Assembly: GCA_030616535.1 (NCBI GenBank)
Contig: JAUWXE010000035.1
Coordinates: 1 to 10,021, forward strand
DNA length: 10,021 bases
Direction of reading: 5' to 3'
From: Candidatus Aerophobota bacterium
GTDB taxonomy: Bacteria > Aerophobota > Aerophobia > Aerophobales > AE-B3A
Shown: positions 1 through 5,402 of the stretch, one piece after another
How the letters are laid out: each line of letters opens with the position of its first letter
How positions within the stretch are numbered: the first letter of the stretch is position 1
Program-made: the position numbers and the translations under genes
Notes under the pieces: generated by a model
The model's database searches: none
What the model saw: the letters and a program-made list of their open reading frames with translations, nothing else
What the model was told of the DNA's origin: nothing

Positions 1-32
1 CTCGGGACTCTTCCCCTTCGTCGCTGTACTTG

Positions 33-90
33 GTGAATCGTATTTCGTGAATCGTATCTTGGTTTCTTTTTTTGGCCATTCACTATTCAC
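33..90. repeat. Short direct and inverted repeat cluster
   Basis: The 11-mer GTGAATCGTAT occurs twice, at 33-43 and 47-57. Its core GTGAAT is then found inverted as ATTCAC, also twice, at 78-83 and 85-90. The two halves could fold into alternative hairpins with a loop of about 20-30 nt that contains a T-rich run (64-73). The regular double-to-double layout argues against chance, but the function is unknown. It may be a degenerate member of an intergenic repeat family. Confidence 0.55.
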
Positions 91-213
91 AATTTTTGCT
101 GATCTAAGGCTCCTGCGGGGAAAGTCCTTCGATACCCCCATAAATGTTGTCAATATTAATACTTTCTTGGTACTATCAAGAAGACCTCAGGGCATCTGGA
201 TGTTGGTCGAAAT

Positions 214-242
214 TTGACAATTTTCTCTTATTCTGCTATTTT
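214..242 (+). promoter_or_regulatory. Candidate sigma-70 promoter with no gene downstream
   Basis: A perfect -35 TTGACA (214-219) is followed by a 17-nt spacer and TATTTT (237-242), with a TG extension just upstream (TGcTATTTT). The predicted start is near 249. No plus-strand coding region follows, so if active it would make a non-coding RNA reading towards the 3' end of the AsnC-domain gene. Confidence 0.4.
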
Positions 243-416
243 TAATTTGGTGTGAGAACAAAGTGGTAAACTGGCAATCCATACTTCTACCCAAGTTCAA
301 TTAACCTCTGGCCAACTCAGTCCCCTAAGAATTATGCCAGTTGAGTTCCGGCAGAAACAAAAGACAGATCCGTAATTAAAACTCAAGGTAAAAAATCTCC
401 ACTGGAACACATCATC

Positions 417-465
417 TTGGATCATTTGACGAGAAGAAAAGTGTGATCCAATTATCTATTTTTTA
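417..465 (+). terminator. Candidate terminator hairpin with T tract
   Basis: TTGGATCA (417-424) and TGATCCAA (444-451) form a perfect 8-bp inverted repeat around a 19-nt loop, followed at 459-464 by a T run on the plus strand. The stem is only moderately GC-rich and the T run starts several bases after it, so termination may be weak. It lies directly downstream of the minus-strand AsnC-domain gene, but in that direction no T tract follows. Confidence 0.35.
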
Positions 466-752
466 ACCTTGGAAATCAGAGGAATGAGCGTCATGGTATG
501 GGAAACACCGGCAATTTTTCGAACTTTTCCTTTGACAATCTCTGCGAGTTTTTCAGGGGCGGGCTTAATAAGACCAGTTTCTACTTCTATGACAGCTAGA
601 ATATCATAGTCACCGGGAACGAGGTGAACCTCACGTATTTCCTTAAGCTTGAGGAGTTTTTCCATAATGATATCTTCTTTACCAGTTACAACATTAATTA
701 AGAGGAAGGCTCTGGCAGTACTTCTTATGTCTCTGAACTGAGCATTTTCCAA
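456..752 (-). CDS. Stand-alone Lrp/AsnC ligand-binding (RAM) domain protein
   Basis: A 98-residue protein consisting only of the Lrp/AsnC effector-binding fold: a first beta strand (ARAFLLINV), a helix, the VHLVPGDYDILAVIEV region typical of the family, and a final strand ending MTLIPL. No DNA-binding helix-turn-helix is present, so it cannot act as a classical Lrp repressor by itself. Such single-domain proteins are thought to bind amino acids or to join full-length relatives in oligomers. The frame is open from a GTG at 761, but the ribosome binding site AAGGAGG occupies 761-767 and overlaps that GTG. The TTG at 752-750 lies exactly 8 nt after it, so I take TTG as the start. It is a monocistronic gene behind a strong promoter. 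Confidence 0.85.
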   Translation of the reverse strand: MENAQFRDIRSTARAFLLINVVTGKEDIIMEKLLKLKEIREVHLVPGDYDILAVIEVETGLIKPAPEKLAEIVKGKVRKIAGVSHTMTLIPLISKVKK

Positions 753-760
753 GTATACCA

Positions 761-767
761 CCTCCTT
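761..767 (-). promoter_or_regulatory. Ribosome binding site that decides a TTG start
   Basis: AAGGAGG on the minus strand is a full anti-SD match. It overlaps the most upstream start codon (GTG at 761-759) and lies 8 nt from the TTG at 752-750, which favours the TTG. Confidence 0.7.
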
Positions 768-780
768 GGGTTCTTAAGAA

Positions 781-809
781 ATTATAGCACCCAATGATGA
801 ATATCGCAA
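781..809 (-). promoter_or_regulatory. Extended -10 promoter of the AsnC-domain gene
   Basis: On the minus strand, TTGCGA (809-804), a 17-nt spacer and a perfect TATAAT (786-781) preceded by TGC give a complete extended -10 promoter. The expected start is near 774, leaving a leader of about 22 nt before the TTG codon. A perfect palindrome TTCTTAAGAA (771-780) sits at the predicted start site and could be an operator; that is inference. Confidence 0.75.
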
Positions 810-837
810 GTGTGGTCCAAAGCGGTGAAATTCCCTC

Positions 838-865
838 TTGATTGGAGAGGATCTCTTTGGATAAC
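838..865 (+). promoter_or_regulatory. Weak candidate promoter for the membrane HTH gene
   Basis: TTGATT (838-843) and GATAAC (860-865) with a 16-nt spacer each match consensus at four of six bases. It is the best candidate I see between the divergent AsnC-domain promoter and the next gene, but it is not strong. Confidence 0.25.
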
Positions 866-921
866 CAGGCTTTAAGCTGCCAGAAATTGACAAATCTGAG
901 GTCGCGAGAGGAGGTTAAATT

Positions 922-1434
922 ATGCAAGGATGGTTAGACCTTGGGAATCTTCTCATTGCTTGTCTTATCGTGGGCTCTCTTTTCACTTTTATCGTTCTTG
1001 CCACCTGGGCTGCCAAAAGTTCTAGAAGTAAAATCCGCATGAAGCAGATAAGGACACTGTTAGAGAAAATTGAGGAAAAAATCATAGACTGGAAGATTGA
1101 ATACCTGGAGTACCTTAAAGGGGTAGAGCTCGATGAGATAGAGCGGATTTTTGAAAATTTAGGAAAGGTCAAAGAGCAACTGGATCGCTTGGTGGTCTCA
1201 GAAAAATACCTTTCCTCCAAGAAAAAGTATCCCGATAAACTTCTGAGTGCTAAAGAGGCAGCCGAATACATGGACATTCCCCTTCTCGAGTTGCTTCAGA
1301 AAGCACGTGAGGGAAAGATATTTTGCTACAAGCAGCGAGGTGGCTGGAAGTTTAAAAGATCCGTCTTAGACAAGTGGAAAGGGAAGACAGAAAAAAAGAA
1401 AAAAGAAGAGACCAGAGTTCTTACTCACGTTTAG
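922..1434 (+). CDS. Membrane-anchored coiled-coil protein with excisionase-type HTH
   Basis: A 170-residue protein of unusual build. Residues about 9-31 form one hydrophobic membrane segment followed by a basic patch (KSSRSKIRMK), which predicts the remainder in the cytoplasm. Residues about 38-92 are rich in K, E, L and I with helical spacing, a likely coiled coil. Residues about 106-153 match the excisionase/MerR-like helix-turn-helix (HTH_17) pattern: LLSAKEAAEYMDIP, then REGKI, then GGWKFKRSVLDKW. The tail is basic (KGKTEKKKKEE). A ribosome binding site (GGAGG, 910-914) lies 7 nt before the ATG. It ends 17 bp from the convergent radical SAM gene. Tethering a DNA-binding domain to the membrane suggests a chromosome- or envelope-linked regulator, but HTH_17 domains can lose DNA binding, so the function is open. 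Confidence 0.8.
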   Translation: MQGWLDLGNLLIACLIVGSLFTFIVLATWAAKSSRSKIRMKQIRTLLEKIEEKIIDWKIEYLEYLKGVELDEIERIFENLGKVKEQLDRLVVSEKYLSSKKKYPDKLLSAKEAAEYMDIPLLELLQKAREGKIFCYKQRGGWKFKRSVLDKWKGKTEKKKKEETRVLTHV

Positions 1435-1451
1435 AGCGGTAGATTTTTCCT

Positions 1452-2891
1452 TTACTCACTCTCATGGACTCTTCTTAGTATATCCCAGAAGGCTCCCCGG
1501 TAGCCTTTCTTGATAGCGTTAACTAAGATGCTGTTGTTATTGTAATTGTAGTTATCAGTCACTTCTTCGGTGGTGGGAAGGAAAAACCTTTCATCTCCTC
1601 CAATCAGAGTGTTTACATAAGCCAGTATCTTTTCTCCTACTGAAGATGAGACGTAGAAAATTGGCTCAAAGAAATCTTCATTTCCCTTGATCTTGCCATA
1701 AAGATTTTTATTATTTTCTAAACTACCCTCTCTTAAAACCATTTCAGAAAGACGAGTCCCTGGATAAATCCTTATCCCTATGGCTACCCCAACTCGGGAA
1801 GGTTTTATCTTTTTCATCAAATCTACAGTCTCTTTGAGACTACGGTTGGTTTCACCAGGACCGCCCAACAATAAGTCGTACATAAAGGTAATGTCGTGCT
1901 GCTGACAGATCTTGGCCGTTCTCACTAGATCATGCGAAGTAAAATCTCTGTCCAGTCGTTTCAACATCTCATCAGATCCACTATCTACTCCAAAATCAAT
2001 CCCCTCACAGCCTGATGTTTTCATAAGAGAAGCTAGCTCGTGGGTGAAAGGACTAGGTGAGGCATAGGTGTACCAGAATATTCTGCCAGCCAAACCCCTT
2101 TTGATTATCTTCTCACAAATGGCCTTAGCATGATGATAAGGTAGATTAAACTCACTATCACAGAGGTGAAAATAGTTGATCCCCTTGCCAAGCATAATCT
2201 CTATTTCATCTACTACATTTCGAGGCTGACGAAGTCTAACTTTCCTCCCTTTACATAGAGGGTCAAGGCAATATATACAAGTCTTGCTGCACCCCCTTTT
2301 GGTTTCAATTGCTCCCATTCCCCCTTCCTGAAAATATCTCTCATTGTCTATTGCATCTCTGGTTAACCAGATGGTTCGGCTCAAATCGACATTTTTAGCA
2401 GGATTTCTTCGAAAGCCTCCCTCAGTTCTGTAGACAAGACCAGGGATACTAGGATAACGACGCTCATCTCGAATTACTTCCAGAAAAGAAAGAAAAGAGT
2501 CCTCTCCTTCCCCGTAAATACCCAAGTCTAACTCAAAGAACTTTAATATTCTCTCAGGCATCACGGAAAAGCCAGTTCCTCCCAGAATTATGGGAGCTTC
2601 GGTCCTGGACCTAATATAATCGGTTATCTCTTTTATCCGGGGCAGGAAAAAGTCGCTAGATATCCAGAAGCAATCATCAACATTTCTGATGCTAACGCCT
2701 ATGGCCTGGCAAGAATTTTTCTCAAAATAATCCCTGACTAAAGTTTTGAAATTTGGAGAAAAAGCAAGATCAAGGACATCGACCGCATATCCTTTTCCTT
2801 TAAGTGAAGAAGCCAGATAATCCAGAGCAATGGGACAGACCACCGGTTTTAGCTGATTGGGATTAATAAGCAGGATCTTTTTGGTGGACAT
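1452..2891 (-). CDS. Cobalamin-binding-domain radical SAM protein
   Basis: 479 residues. Residues 1 to about 150 form a B12-binding-like Rossmann domain (KKILLINPNQ at the start, then IALDYLASSLKGKGY and IILGGTGFSVMPE near 101-113, GEGED at 127-131). Residues about 190-400 are the radical SAM core with the cluster motif CSKTCIYC (Cys 201, 205, 208) binding the [4Fe-4S]–SAM centre. Members of this superfamily catalyse methylations and other radical reactions on lipids, cofactors, hopanoids or peptides; the substrate here is unknown. The DxHxxG cobalamin ligand motif is not visible, so B12, if bound, may lack the His ligand. The frame is open to 2999, but ATG 2891 has a ribosome binding site (AGGGGTGA) and lies just below its own promoter, so the upstream codons are not translated. 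It diverges from prs with no obvious pathway partner nearby. Confidence 0.85.
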   Translation of the reverse strand: MSTKKILLINPNQLKPVVCPIALDYLASSLKGKGYAVDVLDLAFSPNFKTLVRDYFEKNSCQAIGVSIRNVDDCFWISSDFFLPRIKEITDYIRSRTEAPIILGGTGFSVMPERILKFFELDLGIYGEGEDSFLSFLEVIRDERRYPSIPGLVYRTEGGFRRNPAKNVDLSRTIWLTRDAIDNERYFQEGGMGAIETKRGCSKTCIYCLDPLCKGRKVRLRQPRNVVDEIEIMLGKGINYFHLCDSEFNLPYHHAKAICEKIIKRGLAGRIFWYTYASPSPFTHELASLMKTSGCEGIDFGVDSGSDEMLKRLDRDFTSHDLVRTAKICQQHDITFMYDLLLGGPGETNRSLKETVDLMKKIKPSRVGVAIGIRIYPGTRLSEMVLREGSLENNKNLYGKIKGNEDFFEPIFYVSSSVGEKILAYVNTLIGGDERFFLPTTEEVTDNYNYNNNSILVNAIKKGYRGAFWDILRRVHESE

Positions 2892-2916
2892 CTTATCACC
2901 CCTAATAACTATTTCC

Positions 2917-2945
2917 ATAATAATCGAGGTCACCTTAGGCGTCAA
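2917..2945 (-). promoter_or_regulatory. Promoter of the radical SAM gene
   Basis: On the minus strand, TTGACG (2945-2940), a 17-nt spacer and TATTAT (2922-2917) match the housekeeping consensus at ten of twelve bases. The expected start near 2910 leaves a leader of about 18 nt with AGGGGTGA just before ATG 2891. Confidence 0.7.
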
Positions 2946-2957
2946 GAGAAAAAAATT

Positions 2958-2985
2958 TTGACAAATTGGATCATTTGTATATGAT
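2958..2985 (+). promoter_or_regulatory. Promoter of the prs operon
   Basis: A perfect TTGACA (2958-2963), 16-nt spacer and TATGAT (2980-2985). The predicted start near 2992 gives a leader of about 80 nt before prs. Its -35 lies only 12 bp from the -35 of the divergent radical SAM promoter, so the two polymerase sites face away from one short shared segment. Confidence 0.7.
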
Positions 2986-3073
2986 AAGTCAGAAATCAAT
3001 CCATAGGAGAGGCTTAAAAAGAGAGTTTTTTGGCGAGTGGCAGGTGAATTTCATTGACGGTGGAGGAGATAAA

Positions 3074-4015
3074 ATGAGTCTGAAAGACGAAGTGGGACTT
3101 TTTAGCGGAAGGGCAAATCCGGCTCTGGCAAAAAAGATAGCCGATTACCTTGGAATTCATCTAGGAAAGGTGGAAATTAGGTACTTTAGCGACCGGGAAG
3201 TATATATTAAGATCAATGAGAATGTGAGAGGAGAGGACGTCTATTTACTTCAGCCTACCAGTCCTCCTGCCAATGAGAATATAATGGAACTACTTATAAT
3301 GATCGATGCTTTTCAAAGAGCATCGGCAAGGAGAATCACTGCCGTCATACCCTATTATGGATATGGCCGACAGGATAGAAAGGACCAACCCCGAGTTCCT
3401 ATCACGGCTAAACTGGTAGCTAACTTAATTACTACGGCCGGAGTGGATCGTGTGCTCACCGTGGATCTTCACGCTGCCCAAATCCAGGGATTTTTTGATA
3501 TCAAAGTGGACCATTTGTTTGCCGCTCCGGTAATTATAGATTATTTTCTAAAGAAGAAACTTCAGGATTTAGTGGTGCTTTCGCCTGATATGGGAGGAAT
3601 GAGAAGAGCCCGTGCTTATGCCAGGAGGCTAAATGCATCTTTAGCCATAGTGGATAAACGAAGACCGGTGGCTAATGAAGCTGAAGTGATACGCATAGTG
3701 GGTGAGGTAAAAGGAAAGGAGGTTCTCATCGTTGACGACATGGTTGACACTGGGGGGACCCTGATGGCGGCCATGGAGGTTTTGCAGAAAGAGGGTACCC
3801 GGGCTATCTATGCTAGTTGCACTCATCCGGTTCTTTCCGGGAATGCCTACCAGGAAATTGACAAATCTCCCTTAAAAGAACTGGTAGTGACCGACACTAT
3901 CCCCCTGAATAAAGGAAGAATAAAATCCAAAATAAAGGTTCTTTCAGTTTCTTCCTTGCTGGGAGAGGCCATAAAACGTATTCATGAGAATAGATCAGTG
4001 AGTTCCCTGTTTGTT
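3074..4015 (+). CDS. prs: Ribose-phosphate pyrophosphokinase (PRPP synthetase)
   Basis: 314 residues, the usual length of class I PRPP synthetases; it transfers pyrophosphate from ATP to ribose 5-phosphate in the cytoplasm, making PRPP for purine, pyrimidine, NAD, histidine and tryptophan synthesis. Visible landmarks are SGRANPALAKKIA near the N-terminus, the flexible ATP loop YYGYGRQDRKDQPR (94-107), the signature DLHAAQIQGFFD (131-142), and the PRPP-binding loop VLIVDDMVDTGGT (217-229). The frame extends upstream to 2966, but the ATG at 3074 follows GGAGGAGA with ideal spacing and gives the family's normal N-terminus; the extra 36 codons overlap the promoter. The stop codon is at 4016-4018. 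First gene of prs–rplY–pth–hppA–MEMO; the glmU and spoVG neighbours common in Firmicutes are absent. Confidence 0.97.
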
Positions 4016-4018
4016 TAA

Positions 4019-4126
4019 CCAAAAAATCAGGGGTTAGTTTTCATCGATGAGGCCTTCGATAAAGATCGATTCTTCACTGATGCCTGACTCCTAACTACTT
4101 ATACCTTGATTGAAGGAGAATTCTAA
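4019..4126 (+). promoter_or_regulatory. Structured 108-nt gap between prs and rplY
   Basis: The gap contains several self-complementary elements: GGGGTTAG (4030-4037) can pair with CTGACTCC (4084-4091) using two G·U pairs; TCATCGATGA (4041-4050) is a perfect palindrome; TCGAT (4056-4060) and ATCGA (4065-4069) form a small hairpin with an AAAG loop. No T tract follows, so it does not look like a terminator. It may be a leader structure for the L25 gene or an RNA processing site; this is inference. Confidence 0.3.
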
Positions 4127-4849
4127 ATGGAAAAAAGAATACTGAAAGCAAAGCTAAGAGACAGGACAGGTAAGGAGCATGCGAGAAAATTAAGAAAAAA
4201 TGGGCTCTTACCTGCCGTCCTCTATGGCCCTCATCTTAAAAAAAGTCTACCCCTCGAGATAGATATAAAGGAGCTGCACAGTTTTTTTTCCCATTCTGAC
4301 AGAGCAAAGATCATCACTCTGGAAATAACTGATCAGAAAACGGATAAACAACACCATGTCATAATCAAGGACCTGCAGCGAGATTGGATGAAAGGTGATC
4401 TCCAACACCTTGACTTCTATGCTGTCACTCGAGGAGAGACTGTAACCACCACCGTACCAATATCCTTTGTGGGAAAGTCCCAGGGAGAAAAAATAGGGGG
4501 TGTGGTAGAACATCTGGTGCGAGAACTAGAGATAGAATCTCTACCCAAAGATCTTTCTTCAGCTATTGAAGTGGATGTAACTCCTCTCGGGCTGGGTGAT
4601 TCTCTCAATGTAGGAGATATAAAGGCCCCCTCGGGTATAAAGATCCTCACTCATGCCCAGGAGTTAGTAGTCTCCGTAGTTTCACCGGTGAGAGAAGAAG
4701 TGGTCAAGGTAGAAGAAAAAGAAGTAGCTGAAGAGGTGGAAGTGGTTGGCAAGGAGAAAAAGATAGAAGAGACAGAAAAAGAGGAGACCCAGAAAAAGGG
4801 TAAGGGTAAGGATGAGGGTGATATTCGGACTGGGCAATCCAGGGCCTGA
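4127..4849 (+). CDS. rplY: Ribosomal protein L25 / general stress protein Ctc
   Basis: 240 residues, the long (CTC/TL5) form of L25, which binds 5S rRNA in the large ribosomal subunit. Residues 1 to about 100 are the RNA-binding beta-barrel (TGKEHARKLRKNGLLPAVLYG region, then VIIKDLQRD and LQHLDFY). Residues about 101-187 are the TL5 C-terminal domain (GGVVEHLVRELEIESLPKDL region, then GDSLNVGDI). From about 188 onward is a 50-residue low-complexity tail rich in E, K and V; charged tails of variable length are common in this family. AGGAG precedes the ATG by a good distance. The gene lies between prs and pth as in many bacteria, and its last 38 nt overlap the start of pth in another frame. 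Confidence 0.95.
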   Translation: MEKRILKAKLRDRTGKEHARKLRKNGLLPAVLYGPHLKKSLPLEIDIKELHSFFSHSDRAKIITLEITDQKTDKQHHVIIKDLQRDWMKGDLQHLDFYAVTRGETVTTTVPISFVGKSQGEKIGGVVEHLVRELEIESLPKDLSSAIEVDVTPLGLGDSLNVGDIKAPSGIKILTHAQELVVSVVSPVREEVVKVEEKEVAEEVEVVGKEKKIEETEKEETQKKGKGKDEGDIRTGQSRA

Positions 4850-5393
4850 GTACCGAGAGAGTAGACACAATCTGGGGTTTCGTGTGGTGGAGGATCTTTC
4901 TCAAAAACATAAGATTGGACTGAACTCCTATTCTCATCAGGCTCTGATAGGAAAGGGATGTATAGGAAAAGAGGTGGTCATACTGGCCAAGCCCCTCACC
5001 TTTGTAAATGCTGCCGGTGAGTCGCTTTACCAGATCAAGCAAACCTACCGAGTAAACTGCGAGGATATCATCCTGATAAGCGACGATGTGGATCTGGATT
5101 TGGGCAAACTCAGAATCGCCAGCAAAGGAGGAGACGGAGGTCACAAGGGATTAAGGTCAGTTATTCGGTCTTTAGGAACAAATCTCATACCTCGCTTAAG
5201 AATCGGAATAGGCAGGCCCAATGAAGAAGTGGATTTAAAAGAATATGTACTAAGTGGGTTTAATACCGGGGAAAAGAAAGTAATTGAGGCCGTAATAGAT
5301 AGGGCTAGCGAAGCTATAGAGACGACAATCAGTCAGGGGATAGATAAGGCTATGAGCAAATATAATTCTAACGATCAACAAACAATGGAGTAA
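4812..5393 (+). CDS. pth: Peptidyl-tRNA hydrolase
   Basis: 193 residues, normal for bacterial Pth, the cytoplasmic esterase that frees tRNA from peptidyl-tRNAs dropped by ribosomes. The catalytic frame is present: GLGNPGPEY (Asn 9), SRHNLGF (catalytic His 19), KPLTFVNAAGES (Asn 66), DDVDLDLGKLR (Asp 91/92), and GGHKGLRS (109-116). Two positions differ from the E. coli pattern: the Met of the usual FMN is Val 65, and the Asn of GGHNGL is Lys 112. These changes probably affect substrate contacts rather than abolish activity. The ATG at 4812 gives the standard N-terminus. It lies inside the last codons of rplY (38-nt overlap) after a purine-rich stretch but no strong ribosome binding site, which suggests translational coupling. 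hppA starts 9 nt downstream. Confidence 0.95.
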   Translation: MRVIFGLGNPGPEYRESRHNLGFRVVEDLSQKHKIGLNSYSHQALIGKGCIGKEVVILAKPLTFVNAAGESLYQIKQTYRVNCEDIILISDDVDLDLGKLRIASKGGDGGHKGLRSVIRSLGTNLIPRLRIGIGRPNEEVDLKEYVLSGFNTGEKKVIEAVIDRASEAIETTISQGIDKAMSKYNSNDQQTME

Positions 5394-5402
5394 AAAGGGA
5401 AA

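Larger units (their letters stand above)
1..455. other. 455-base stretch without a convincing gene
   Basis: I find no protein gene here that resembles a known family. One plus-strand frame is open from the left edge to about base 217, but its translation looks like no domain and runs through repeats. The stretch holds a short repeat cluster (33-90), a good plus-strand promoter (214-242), and a hairpin with a T tract just beyond its right end (417-465). Nothing resembles a tRNA arm or a known riboswitch. Confidence 0.6.

Noticed and set aside
2..217. Plus-strand open frame from the left edge ending near 217
   Set aside because: It runs through the short repeats, its translation shows no domain pattern, and it cannot be tied to a start or ribosome binding site.
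334..375. 13-codon plus-strand ORF inside the putative small RNA
   Set aside because: No good ribosome binding site precedes it and nothing supports translation.
915..1277. Minus-strand 120-codon ORF
   Set aside because: Ser-rich antisense shadow of the membrane HTH gene, which has a clear ribosome binding site and domain order.
2892..3073. N-terminal extensions of both the radical SAM and prs reading frames
   Set aside because: They overlap each other and both promoters; the inner ATG codons have proper ribosome binding sites and give the normal family N-termini.
4030..4092. Long stem-loop after prs as a Rho-independent terminator
   Set aside because: The stem has G·U pairs, a 46-nt loop and no T tract, and the downstream genes look like part of the same operon.
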